Below are positions 1-7,407 of a stretch of DNA of 64,000 bases, one piece after another. This DNA is from Mycobacterium sp. 236(2023) (GTDB lineage Bacteria > Actinomycetota > Actinomycetes > Mycobacteriales > Mycobacteriaceae), in the NCBI RefSeq assembly GCF_029623955.1, contig NZ_JARSBP010000003.1, positions 806,001 through 870,000 of the forward strand, given 5' to 3'. The notes under the pieces are model-generated. The model searched no databases. It saw only the letters and a program-made list of their open reading frames with translations, and was not told the DNA's origin. Position numbers and translations under genes: made by a program. Position 1 is the first letter of the stretch. Each line of letters begins with the position of its first letter.

Positions 1-1
1 G

Positions 2-571
2 GCGACGCTGCTCTGCGAGCACGTGACGGTCCGCAAAGGTGCGGTGATGTTCGAGTATCCGGCCAAGAGCGGGGTGCAGCGCAGCCTCGAGATCGAGGAT
101 CCCGAGGTTGTCCGCGCCGTCCGATCCCTGATGCGACGCGAGGGCCGCTCCGACCGGCTACTGGTGTGCCGCGGCGCCACCAACGGCGCTTGGGTCGACG
201 TGCACGCCAACGACCTCAACGCGCGCTTCAAGGAGCTCGTGGGTGACGAGTACACCGTGAAGGATCTCCGGACCTGGCACGGCACGGTACTCGCGGCTGC
301 CGCGTTTGCGGATGCAAAGGAACCGACGTCGAAAACCCGGGTCAAGAAGGAGACCTCGGCGGTGATGAAAGAGGTCTCCGAAGAACTGGGCAACACACCG
401 GCCGTCGCGAGGAGTTCGTACGTCGACCCGCGGCTGGTCGACGGATATGCGCAGGGCATGACGATAAAGGCAGCAGTGCGACGGGCGGAGAAGGCAAAAG
501 ACCCCGACGCTTCCCAGGCGATTCTGGAGAAGGCCACCCGGACATTGATCCGCCGCGTGGCACGAGGCTGA
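2..571 (+). CDS. DNA topoisomerase IB, C-terminal part (5' end outside window)
   Basis: The reading frame is open from base 2, so only the C-terminal catalytic part of the protein is present. Type IB topoisomerases relax supercoils by nicking one strand through a 3'-phosphotyrosine bond. The visible catalytic elements are the KDLRTWHGT segment, which holds the family's active-site arginine, and GNTPAVARSSYVDP near the C-terminus, whose tyrosine (codon at 419-421) is the expected nucleophile. The position that is histidine in poxvirus enzymes is Asn here (GNTP), as is common in cellular members. The tail is Lys/Ala/Arg rich. A GTG at 23 exists but the frame and similarity continue upstream of it, so it is not treated as the start. 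Confidence 0.88.
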   Translation, partial: ATLLCEHVTVRKGAVMFEYPAKSGVQRSLEIEDPEVVRAVRSLMRREGRSDRLLVCRGATNGAWVDVHANDLNARFKELVGDEYTVKDLRTWHGTVLAAAAFADAKEPTSKTRVKKETSAVMKEVSEELGNTPAVARSSYVDPRLVDGYAQGMTIKAAVRRAEKAKDPDASQAILEKATRTLIRRVARG

Positions 572-634
572 CGTTTGGTAGCTGGCCCGCCGGGCAATTC
601 GATAGGGATCCAACGGGGTAGGAGGTTTGATTCC

Positions 635-892
635 ATGCCAAACGCATCGATCAAAAACGAGAAGATGTACGAAGATCTTCGCCGCGAGGGCAACTCCAAA
701 GAGAAGTCTGCGCGTATTTCCAATGCGGCTGCCGCCCGCGGCAAGTCGTCGGTCGGCCGCAAGGGCGGGCAGTCCGGTTCCTATGACGACTGGACCGTGG
801 ACGATCTGAAACAGAAGGCCAAGCAGCTTGGCCTGACGGGTTATTCGCACCTCACCAAGGACAAGCTGATCTACAAGCTTCGAAATCACTGA
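635..892 (+). CDS. small basic SAP-like / Rho-N-like domain protein
   Basis: An 85-residue basic protein. The ATG at 635 is chosen over the in-frame upstream GTG at 575 because GGTAGGAGG lies just before it. The N-terminal half is rich in Lys, Arg and Ala (KSSVGRKGG), and the C-terminal 35 residues (DDWTVDDLKQKAKQLGLTGY, then KDKLIYKL) look like the helix-turn-helix SAP or Rho termination factor N-terminal fold that binds nucleic acid. Actinobacteria carry many such DUF7218-type proteins of unknown role. The next gene starts 5 nt after the stop, so the two are probably co-translated. A SigF-like element (GTTT at 573-576, 15 nt, GGGCAA) lies upstream but matches the consensus poorly. Nucleic acid binding is inference. 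Confidence 0.75.
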   Translation: MPNASIKNEKMYEDLRREGNSKEKSARISNAAAARGKSSVGRKGGQSGSYDDWTVDDLKQKAKQLGLTGYSHLTKDKLIYKLRNH

Positions 893-897
893 AACCC

Positions 898-1269
898 ATG
901 TCGGTCACAGCCTTTCAGGATTTCCCGCTGGCCGACCGCGATCGTGAGTGGGATGGTTCGGCCGCTGAGAAACGCGTCCGAAAGTGGGCGGATGCCACCG
1001 ATGAGCCGAACCAGAAGTATCGCGACGCGCACGTCTGGTACGACCAGGAAAACAAGGACAATTTCACGGGGTACAAACTGCTCGTCGCCGACGTCATCGA
1101 CGGCAAGCTTCGGGCTGTGCCGCGTGGCGTGATGGCGGCGGGGGCGATCATGCAGGGCGGGCGCGGCGGAGTCGACCTCCCGGAGAAAGACATCGACCGC
1201 GTGAAAAGCCACCTGGCGAAGTACTACAAGAAGATGGGCGACACGGCGCCGTGGGATCGTGACGACTAG
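898..1269 (+). CDS. conserved hypothetical protein
   Basis: A soluble 123-residue protein starting 5 nt after the SAP-like gene, with no Shine-Dalgarno of its own, which suggests translational coupling. The core includes FTGYKLLVADVIDGKLRAVP, then GAIMQGGRGGVDLP and KSHLAKYYKKMGD...PWD. Similar segments occur in phage capsid-maturation protease and scaffold polyproteins, where a GYKLPIADV-like stretch precedes a helical YYKKMG tail, so this could be a domesticated phage-derived domain. That link is from memory and weak. No catalytic residues can be named. Charged throughout, no signal peptide or membrane segment. Confidence 0.72.
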   Translation: MSVTAFQDFPLADRDREWDGSAAEKRVRKWADATDEPNQKYRDAHVWYDQENKDNFTGYKLLVADVIDGKLRAVPRGVMAAGAIMQGGRGGVDLPEKDIDRVKSHLAKYYKKMGDTAPWDRDD

Positions 1270-1452
1270 TCAGGTGTCGTCGCTGCGCGCCTCGGCGCCG
1301 GACTCACCGGCGTCGAAATCGTCATCGGAACTGGACCGTCCGACGTAGGGCCCGTCAGCTTGGTCGTCGTCGCCCTTCGATGCGCGGGATCCGGCCACCT
1401 TCGGGTCAGCCTCGACGTCGGCCTCGGCCTTTTCTTCCTGCGGATTCGTCAT
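1270..1452 (-). CDS. small acidic hypothetical protein
   Basis: A 60-residue, strongly acidic and probably disordered protein (starts MTNPQEEKAEADVEADPKV, ends EARSDDT) with no hydrophobic core. Its 3' end abuts the end of the convergent gene at 898-1269. The ATG at 1452 is chosen because a SigF-like promoter (GTTT, 15 nt, GGGCAT) on the minus strand would start transcription only a few bases upstream, giving a leaderless or near-leaderless mRNA. An in-frame ATG at 1518 with GAGG before it would give 82 residues but would sit inside the promoter of the divergent gene. Likely a small general-stress protein by context; function unknown. Confidence 0.6.
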   Translation of the reverse strand: MTNPQEEKAEADVEADPKVAGSRASKGDDDQADGPYVGRSSSDDDFDAGESGAEARSDDT

Positions 1453-1461
1453 GGGCACGGC

Positions 1462-1486
1462 ATGCCCCTGGGCAAGCCTTTCAAAC
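1462..1486 (-). promoter_or_regulatory. SigF-like promoter (leftward)
   Basis: Read on the minus strand, GTTT (1486-1483) is followed after 15 nt by GGGCAT (1467-1462). The mycobacterial SigF consensus is GTTT, 15-17 nt, GGGTA(T/C), so this is one base off in the -10. Predicted transcription would begin about 1455, directly at the ATG at 1452. Confidence 0.5.
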
Positions 1487-1508
1487 GTATTACGTGACGG
1501 TGCATACC

Positions 1509-1533
1509 GTTTGGTCATATTTGCCTCGGGTAT
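1509..1533 (+). promoter_or_regulatory. SigF-like promoter (rightward)
   Basis: GTTT (1509-1512), a 15-nt spacer and GGGTAT (1528-1533) match the mycobacterial SigF consensus exactly. The ATG of the flavodoxin-like gene at 1543 lies 10 nt after the -10 box, so the transcript would be leaderless or nearly so. The UsfY-like gene 26 nt beyond the first gene would be on the same transcript, which fits, since UsfY belongs to the SigF locus in M. tuberculosis. Confidence 0.65.
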
Positions 1534-1542
1534 GTCGAACAC

Positions 1543-2151
1543 ATGTCGTTGCGTGCTCTTGCACTGGTCTGCAGCCTGAAGCCAAGCCCCGCGCCATCGA
1601 GCAGCGCGCTCATCGCCGAGCACGTTTTCGAGACGCTGCGTGACAGCGGGGTCGAGTGTGAAGCGCTGCGCTGCGTCGACTTCGACATCGCCCCTGGTGT
1701 CGAGACCGACATGGGCGACGGGGATCAGTGGCCGCAGATCCGGGAAAAGATTCAGGCGGCGGACATCCTGCTGATCAGCACACCGGTGTGGCTCGGACAT
1801 CCGTCGTCGGTGACGCAGCGAGTGCTGGAACGCCTCGACGCGGAGTTGTCATCTAATGATGACGAGGGCCGGCCCGCGATGGCGGGCAAGGTGGCGATCG
1901 TCAGCGTGGTCGGCAACGAGGACGGCGCACACAAGACGGTGGCCGACGTCTTCCAGGCCGTCAACGACGTCGGCTTCAGCATCCCGGCCCAGGGGTGCAC
2001 CTACTGGAACGGTGCCGCAATGGAATCCACCGACTACAACGACCTCGACGAGGTGCCAGAGGCGGTGGCGTCGGCGACGGCCGCTGCCGCGCGCAACGCC
2101 GCGCATCTCGCAGACGTGCTGAAGAAATCGCACTACCCGCCCTACAACTGA
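1543..2151 (+). CDS. flavodoxin-like NAD(P)H-dependent oxidoreductase
   Basis: A 202-residue protein of the NADPH-dependent FMN reductase / flavodoxin-fold family. The N-terminus LALVCSLKPSPAPSSSALIAE is the first beta strand and the phosphate-binding loop for FMN. ILLISTPVWLGHPSSVTQRVLERL (given here as two linked segments, STPVWLGHPSS then QRVLERL) is the typical second flavin loop. KVAIVSVVGNEDGAHK is the third strand and loop. It probably reduces quinones or other small acceptors with flavin as cofactor. There is no Shine-Dalgarno, in keeping with a leaderless SigF-driven mRNA. The UsfY-like gene follows after 26 nt, probably in one operon. The substrate cannot be told from sequence. Confidence 0.8.
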   Translation: MSLRALALVCSLKPSPAPSSSALIAEHVFETLRDSGVECEALRCVDFDIAPGVETDMGDGDQWPQIREKIQAADILLISTPVWLGHPSSVTQRVLERLDAELSSNDDEGRPAMAGKVAIVSVVGNEDGAHKTVADVFQAVNDVGFSIPAQGCTYWNGAAMESTDYNDLDEVPEAVASATAAAARNAAHLADVLKKSHYPPYN

Positions 2152-2177
2152 CGACTTGAACGGCGAAAGGAGACCTC

Positions 2178-2489
2178 ATGCCTGACACATCGAAAGATCC
2201 CGTCGACCACGCGCGGACGACGCGCCAGCATGCCGGCGAAACGATGAAGGCCGGGGTGAACGCGCCTGGTCTGATCGCGATCGGGATCGGCATCGTGGCC
2301 ATGGTGGTCGGATTGTTCTCGTTCGCCAACGGGAGCACCGCTACCGGAGTTGTCGGAGTGGTCGTCGCGCTGTTGTTGATGGGCGGCGGGCTGGCCTGGC
2401 TGGCACGTACGCACCGCAAAGTGCAACGCAAACAACAGGATTGGCATCGTGACAATCCGGATGCGCATTACGAGCCGCCGACGAGTTAG
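2178..2489 (+). CDS. UsfY-like small membrane protein
   Basis: A 103-residue protein with two transmembrane helices (about residues 33-50 and 57-76) separated by a short polar turn (ANGSTAT), a DPVDHARTTRQHAGET N-terminus and a basic, Trp/His-containing tail. The N-terminal DPVDHxRTTR motif resembles UsfY, the first gene of the usfY-rsbW-sigF locus in M. tuberculosis. GAAAGGAGACCTC supplies a strong Shine-Dalgarno. It follows a SigF-like promoter and the flavodoxin-like gene, so it is probably a stress-induced envelope protein. The rsbW and sigF genes are not here, so this is a paralogue or a detached copy. Molecular function is unknown. Confidence 0.65.
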   Translation: MPDTSKDPVDHARTTRQHAGETMKAGVNAPGLIAIGIGIVAMVVGLFSFANGSTATGVVGVVVALLLMGGGLAWLARTHRKVQRKQQDWHRDNPDAHYEPPTS

Positions 2490-2541
2490 GGCGTCGTCCG
2501 CTGTGACCGATGGGGGCCGTCGTAGGATCAGCGACGGCATG

Positions 2542-2615
2542 GCCCCCATAGCCCAATCGGCAGAGGCAGCGGACTTAAAATCCGCCAAGTGTGAGTTCGA
2601 GTCTCACTGGGGGCA
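2542..2615 (+). tRNA. tRNA-Leu (anticodon UAA), short variable arm
   Basis: The cloverleaf is complete. The acceptor stem pairs 2542-2548 with 2608-2614. The D-arm begins at 2551 with a 3-4 bp stem. The anticodon stem GCGGA/TCCGC has loop CTTAAAA and anticodon TAA at 2576-2578. The T-arm is GTGAG-TTCGAGT-CTCAC, and the discriminator is A73 at 2615. The variable loop is only 5 nt (CAAGT), a class I shape, whereas leucine tRNAs normally have a long class II variable arm. A73 suits leucyl-tRNA synthetase. CCA is not encoded. It reads UUA, a very rare codon in a genome this GC-rich. Confidence 0.9.
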
Positions 2616-2655
2616 CTGAGAATCGACTACTGCTGGCGCGCGTGGTCGGGGCGCG

Positions 2656-3814
2656 TCATCCCGGGCACGTGCTGGGTGACTGTCCGCCCAGGACACCGTC
2701 CACGAAACCCTGGATGTCGCGCAGCGACGCGGCGATGACGCCGCGGTGGTCCTGACCGGGGTACACGCGGTAATCGGTGGCCACGCCGTTGTCGCACAGC
2801 GCCGCCGCCAATCTGTCGACGCCGGCTGGGTTGACCGACGTGTCGGCGGTGCCCTGGGCGATCATCACGGGAACCTTCGGGGTCAGCCGCACCGGATCCT
2901 GGCGGTCCAGATATGCGTGCAGACCGTCGACCTGTGCATCGGGCGCCAGCACCTGTGCGGCGGGCACGGTGGGGGCGACGTTGAGCTGTGCGAGGCATTC
3001 GGTGCGGGCGGTGGTCAACAGCGGACGTGCCTGGATGCTGAAGATCTGGTCAGGCCGGATCGACGGGTCGACCACGGCTGCACCGAGCACCAGCAGCGGC
3101 AGATATCGCTGGCTCACGTCGACCACCGGATCGCCGGACCGCAGAAGATCGATCGCCGCGCCCATGTCGACTCCTCCGGGTGCGATCGCCACCGCGCCGC
3201 GGAGGTCGAGATCCGGGTCGCGGGCGGCGGCATCCTGCGCGGTGAACAGCGCGGCCTGTCCGCCCTGACTGTGGCCGACGGTCACCCATCTGTCGCCGAT
3301 ACCTTCGTCGAGATCCCGTGCAGCCCGGACGATGTCGGTGACGGTGTTGGCCTCGCTCACGCCGTCCACATACGGGTGACCACCCGGGGGTGCCGAGGCC
3401 CTGGTAGTCGGTCTGGACGACCGCGAAGCCCCGCGCGACCCAGCTGTCGAGCATCGGGCGGACGATGTCGACGTAATCGTGGACCAGTCCGTCGCCGGTG
3501 TTCGCCGACGGGGCACACGTGTCGGCGTACCCGGTGGTGCCGTGGGCCCAGCTGATCACCGGCCAGCCCCCCTCGGGCGGCGCCGATTTCGGCACCGACA
3601 CGGTGCCCGACACGACGATCGGCTGCCCGGCCGAGTCGTCGGAGACGTAGGTGATCAGCCGGGTGTCCGCGCTGGGCAGCGCCGCCGCCGTCGTCAGTGG
3701 TTGTGCGGTGAGCACCTCGCCGGCACGCAAACCCGTTTCCGTCGCCGGTGTACAGGACATCAGCGTTCCCAGCACCACCGCCGCCAGCGCCCAGCGCCGG
3801 ACGATCTCAGTCAT
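2656..3814 (-). pseudogene. secreted lipase-family lipoprotein, broken by one frameshift
   Basis: Two overlapping minus-strand frames encode one alpha/beta hydrolase of the secretory lipase (LIP) family. The first (start 3814) has a lipoprotein signal ending in the lipobox LMSC, then PVISWAHGTTGYADTC and DYQGLGTPG. The second resumes with GHPYVDGVSEAN and holds the nucleophile GHSQGG and the late active-site histidine in GQDHRG. The frame changes at about 3383-3390, where CCCCC is followed by GGG on the coding strand; removing one base joins the two parts into about 385 residues. The ATG overlaps the stop of the upstream SDR gene (8 nt), so the two are co-translated. The lesion may be a sequencing error or a true mutation; all other catalytic features are intact. 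Confidence 0.8.
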
Positions 3815-4601
3815 CGAGCATCGACCGGCGGGTGGCCGCAAGCGGACTCTGAGCGGTCAGCCCACCGTCGAGCACCAGCGTCTGCCCGGTCATGTAGGCC
3901 GATTCGTCGGACGCGAGATAGACCATCGCCCATGCGATGTCCTCCGGAGTGCCGATGCGGTCGAGTGCGTTCTGCTGACGGAGACCGTCGATCAGGGACT
4001 CGGACAGGTTGTCGGCCAGCGCCGGGGTCAGGACCGCGCCCGGCGCGACTGCGTTGCAGCGCACTCCTTTTCGGCCGTACTGCGTGGCGATGTACTGGGT
4101 GAGGCGGATGACCGCGGCCTTGGCTGCACCGTAGGCGCACTGGAGGGTGTCCCCGGCAAGACCGGCGACCGAGACGGTGTTGATGATTGAACCACCGCCC
4201 TCGGCAATCATGTGGGGCAGTGCCAGTCGAGTGGTCACCACGGTGCTGCGTGCGTTGAGCGCCATGGCCCGGTCCCATTCGGCCATGTCCAGGCGGAGGA
4301 GATCCAGATCCTTGCGGGGGTTGCTCCCCCCGACGTGGTTGCACAGCACGTCGATGCCGCCGAATTCGGCGACGGCGCGTGCGATCATCGCCTCGATCGA
4401 CAACTCGTCGAGCACATCGGCCATGATCCCTATTGCGCCCGGTCCGATGTCGGCGGCGGCCGAGGCGGCCGCGTCGGCGTGCAGATCGGCGATGAGCACC
4501 CGCGCGCCCTCGCCCACCATCAGCTGCGCCGCTTTGAGTCCGATGCCGCTCGCCGCGCCCGTGATCACGACTCGCTTGTCCGCCAGACGATGTCGGGTCA
4601 T
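3807..4601 (-). CDS. short-chain dehydrogenase/reductase (SDR)
   Basis: A 264-residue classical SDR. The Rossmann dinucleotide motif TGAASGIG is at about residues 12-19, the NNAG-equivalent is replaced by CNHVGG, and the catalytic pair appears as YGAAK (YxxxK), preceded by a serine in NTVSVAGLAG. The C-terminal SDESAYMTGQTLVLDGG is the usual substrate-lid and dimer segment. The ATG at 4601 is chosen over the longer frame because AGGTGGG precedes it. It oxidises or reduces a small alcohol or ketone with NAD(P); the substrate is unknown. The gene is followed, with overlap, by the frameshifted lipase, so the pair may handle an ester and its alcohol. Confidence 0.85.
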   Translation of the reverse strand: MTRHRLADKRVVITGAASGIGLKAAQLMVGEGARVLIADLHADAAASAAADIGPGAIGIMADVLDELSIEAMIARAVAEFGGIDVLCNHVGGSNPRKDLDLLRLDMAEWDRAMALNARSTVVTTRLALPHMIAEGGGSIINTVSVAGLAGDTLQCAYGAAKAAVIRLTQYIATQYGRKGVRCNAVAPGAVLTPALADNLSESLIDGLRQQNALDRIGTPEDIAWAMVYLASDESAYMTGQTLVLDGGLTAQSPLAATRRSMLDD

Positions 4602-4844
4602 CACGCCCACCTGTCGATCGCAGACGGCGTACTCACCGCCCTCCGCCAGGCTATGCCTTACGCCGCAGGAAAGGTCGCGAACAGCGCGGAAATCCCGGAT
4701 CGGGTCGTGTTGCCCGACTGCGTGTTTGATCTCGAACCACTCCGCGTGGGAACTGATCAACGAAGGACCAGAATGGATAGCTCTTGATCAGCGGGTTCGA
4801 GCTTGCTGCGGGCGCCATCGCGTCGCGCACGTATCGTCGTAATC

Positions 4845-5702
4845 ATGCTGTTGGAGCGCGAAATGCAGGCGATCAGAAGCGGTGTGGGCCGCGCGCTGTT
4901 CGGCTTGGTGGCCGGGCCTGACGGGCCGAATAACCGCGCCCGAATTCACGACACGCCCGGTCCGCGTTGGTTCGCCGAAGACCGCCCGATCCGCCGCGTG
5001 CACGGCGACGCGTCGATGTTCGTCGGCGGTCTGCGCGCGCTGCTGCTCCAGTCGCTGCATCCGCTCGCGATGGCCGGCGTCGCCGAGCATTCCGACTATC
5101 GCGGCGATCCCTGGGGGCGTCTACAGCGCACCAGCACGTTTCTCGCCGAGACGACCTTCGGCCCGGCCGCCGACGCGCAGCGCGCCGTGGACAAGGTGCG
5201 CGGTATTCATCGCCGCGTCCACGGTGTCGCGCCCGACGGCAGAGCCTACGAAGCCTCCGACCCGCATCTGCTCGAGTGGGTGCACATCGCTGAGATCGAC
5301 AGCTTCCTGCTTGCCCACCAGCTCTACGGAGCGAACCCCCTCGACCAGCCGGGCCGCGACGCCTACGTCGCCGACACCGCCCGCGTCGCCACCGCGCTCG
5401 GTGTCCCCGATCCGCCGCGCACCGAAGCCGAGTTACGGGACCGGATCGAGGCCTACCGGCCCGAGCTGCAGGGGACGCCAGCCGCCCGCGACGCCGCGCG
5501 CTTCCTGCTGCTCACCCCGCCGCTGCCATTGGCCGCCCGCGCCCCCTACGGCGCGGTCGCCGCGACGTCGGTGGCGATGCTGCCGGCGTGGGCCCGACTG
5601 CCGCTTCGGCTGCCCTACCTGCCTCCGCTGGAAGCCACCGCCGTGCGGTGGTCCGGACGGGCGCTCGTCGGCGGGATCCGGTGGGCGATGACAGCCCGCT
5701 AG
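4845..5702 (+). CDS. oxygenase MpaB family protein (DUF2236)
   Basis: A 285-residue protein of the DUF2236 / MpaB family, whose characterised relatives (latex-clearing protein Lcp, MpaB) are heme b oxygenases. Family landmarks are visible: RRVHGDASMFVGG near residue 50, then LLLQSLHPLAMAGVAEHSDY, GRLQRTSTFLAETTFG, and DPHLLEWVHIAEIDSFL, whose histidines are the likely heme and catalytic environment. The C-terminal third is Pro/Leu/Arg rich and probably helical. The ATG at 4845 is preferred over a start at 4803 because the extra 14 residues are Arg rich and unlike the family. It is divergent from the SDR and convergent with the FAD oxidoreductase, one base apart. Confidence 0.8.
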   Translation: MLLEREMQAIRSGVGRALFGLVAGPDGPNNRARIHDTPGPRWFAEDRPIRRVHGDASMFVGGLRALLLQSLHPLAMAGVAEHSDYRGDPWGRLQRTSTFLAETTFGPAADAQRAVDKVRGIHRRVHGVAPDGRAYEASDPHLLEWVHIAEIDSFLLAHQLYGANPLDQPGRDAYVADTARVATALGVPDPPRTEAELRDRIEAYRPELQGTPAARDAARFLLLTPPLPLAARAPYGAVAATSVAMLPAWARLPLRLPYLPPLEATAVRWSGRALVGGIRWAMTAR

Positions 5703-5703
5703 T

Positions 5704-6630
5704 TCACGACAACGCGTCGGCGATCGCACCGGCCAGCCGCTGGCCTGACAGCCACGCCGATTCCACACGCGGGGCACCGGACGGGCACCACGCATCGCCG
5801 CACACGCCCAGCGGGCGGCCACCGGGGAGCAGTCCGTAGGCCTCGTCTCCGTGGGTGCCGGCCGGTTTGGCGAACGTCCACCGGTGCACGTGCGTCCACG
5901 ACGGCTCCGCCGCCACGCCGAGCAGTCGGCGCACCGCGCTCAGCACCGGCTCGGTGGCACCGTCCGGATCCTCGAGATGGCGGCCCGCCCGTCCCGCCGT
6001 GGTGTGGACGACGAGCACAGGCGCACCGTCGCCGCGCCGTGCTCCGTCGTCCGCGATGAACGAGATGTCGGGGTCGTCGTTGACGAACGCCGCATCGCGT
6101 ACATCCCAGCACCTCTCGGGCCACCCGACGGCGACGGCGATCACGGGTTCGTAGTCCACCCACTCGAACGCATCCGGAATCAGCCGGGCGGCTTGCGGAT
6201 CGGGCATCGCGAGCATCACGGCGTCGTGGTCGAGGTCGTCGACCGAGTCGATCCGACGTTCGAGCCGGACGTCGCCGGGCAGGAGATCAAGGACGAGAGA
6301 ACGCAATCCGTGTGCCGCCGCGTAGCGCACGGGCCCGGAGGCGACGTCGCGCCCGTCGGGCGACACGACATCGAACGTGTCCGTCCACGGGCGGGCGAGC
6401 CCGCGTCGGACCCAGTCGTCGACCACGGCGGAGAAAGACTCGTCCTTGGCCGTCAGATATGCCGCACCCAGATCGACGCGTCGGTCGTGCACCGTCGGCG
6501 AGGCCATCCGGCCACCACCCGTGCGGCCACGTTCGAGGATCTCGACGGCGATCCCGCGCTCACGCAGAGCTTGAGCGCAGGCGGCGCCGGATACGCCGGC
6601 CCCGACGACGGCGACGCGTCTGGCTGTCAC
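5704..6630 (-). CDS. FAD-dependent oxidoreductase (renalase / amine oxidase-like)
   Basis: A 308-residue flavoprotein. The N-terminal VAVVGAGVSGAACA is a GxGxxG FAD motif, ILERGRTGGGRMAS is the GG-R motif typical of amine oxidases and renalase-like enzymes, and DLGAAYLTA follows as in the renalase family. The C-terminal GVCGDAW and RVESAWLSGQRLA form the last FAD contact. It probably oxidises an amine or a reduced nicotinamide species. It ends 3 nt from the convergent MpaB-family gene and lies just downstream of the gln-type ABC genes, separated by 3 nt from the ATPase, so it may be read from the same transcript. Confidence 0.82.
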   Translation of the reverse strand: MTARRVAVVGAGVSGAACAQALRERGIAVEILERGRTGGGRMASPTVHDRRVDLGAAYLTAKDESFSAVVDDWVRRGLARPWTDTFDVVSPDGRDVASGPVRYAAAHGLRSLVLDLLPGDVRLERRIDSVDDLDHDAVMLAMPDPQAARLIPDAFEWVDYEPVIAVAVGWPERCWDVRDAAFVNDDPDISFIADDGARRGDGAPVLVVHTTAGRAGRHLEDPDGATEPVLSAVRRLLGVAAEPSWTHVHRWTFAKPAGTHGDEAYGLLPGGRPLGVCGDAWCPSGAPRVESAWLSGQRLAGAIADALS

Positions 6631-6633
6631 CGG

Positions 6634-7407
6634 CTACAGGACCTTCGACAGGAACTCTTGCAGCCGCGGGTGTTTGGGGTTGTCGAACACCTCGGCCGGG
6701 GTGTCGTCCTCCACGATCTTGCCGTCCGCCATGAACAGCACCCGGGACGCGACTTCGCGTGCGAACCCCATCTCGTGGGTGACCACCACCATCGTCATTC
6801 CGCCGGAGGCGAGTTCACGCAGCACCTCGAGCACGTCGCCCACCATCTCCGGATCCAGCGCGCTGGTCGCCTCGTCGAACAGCATGATCGACGGATTCAT
6901 CGCCAGCGCACGGGCGATGGCTACACGCTGCTTCTGACCGCCCGACAGCGTGGCCGGTTTCACGTCCGCCTTCTCGCCGAGACCCACCTGGTCCAGCAGT
7001 TCACGAGCCCGCTTCTCTGCCGCGGCCTTGTCCATCTTCTTGGTCAGAAGTGGTGCGAGCGTGACGTTCTCGATCACCGTCATGTGCGGGAAGAGGTTGA
7101 AGTGCTGGAACACCATCCCGATGTGCTGACGCACCTGGTCGAGATTCACCTTGGGGTCGGACAGGTCGAATTCGTCGACGACCACCGTGCCGCCGGTGAT
7201 GTCCTCGAGCTTGTTCAGGCATCGCAGGAAGGTCGACTTGCCCGACCCCGACGGTCCGATGACGCAGACGACCTCACCGTGCTTGATCGTGGTGTCGATG
7301 CCGTCGAGGACGACGAGATCACCGAACGACTTCTTCAGACCCTCGATGCGGATCTTGACCGTGCCCTGCGGTTCGGCGGCTGCGGCTTCCGGGATCAATT
7401 GGCTCAT
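6634..7407 (-). CDS. glnQ: polar amino acid ABC transporter ATP-binding protein (GlnQ type)
   Basis: A 257-residue ABC ATPase. It shows the Walker [10 protein letters not shown], a Q-loop in [12 protein letters not shown] (the FNLFPH signature is typical of the polar amino acid family), the ABC signature LSGGQKQR, Walker [15 protein letters not shown] and the H-loop histidine in [10 protein letters not shown]. The true start is the ATG at 7407, which overlaps the TGA of the upstream gene (ATGA), so the longer frame to 7491 is rejected. It energises uptake of glutamine, glutamate or a related amino acid together with the fused binding protein-permease encoded just upstream. Confidence 0.92.
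   Translation of the reverse strand: MSQLIPEAAAAEPQGTVKIRIEGLKKSFGDLVVLDGIDTTIKHGEVVCVIGPSGSGKSTFLRCLNKLEDITGGTVVVDEFDLSDPKVNLDQVRQHIGMVFQHFNLFPHMTVIENVTLAPLLTKKMDKAAAEKRARELLDQVGLGEKADVKPATLSGGQKQRVAIARALAMNPSIMLFDEATSALDPEMVGDVLEVLRELASGGMTMVVVTHEMGFAREVASRVLFMADGKIVEDDTPAEVFDNPKHPRLQEFLSKVL

Noticed and set aside
573..597. SigF-like element before the SAP-like gene
   Set aside because: GTTT-N15-GGGCAA differs from the -10 consensus at two or three positions; kept only as a note.
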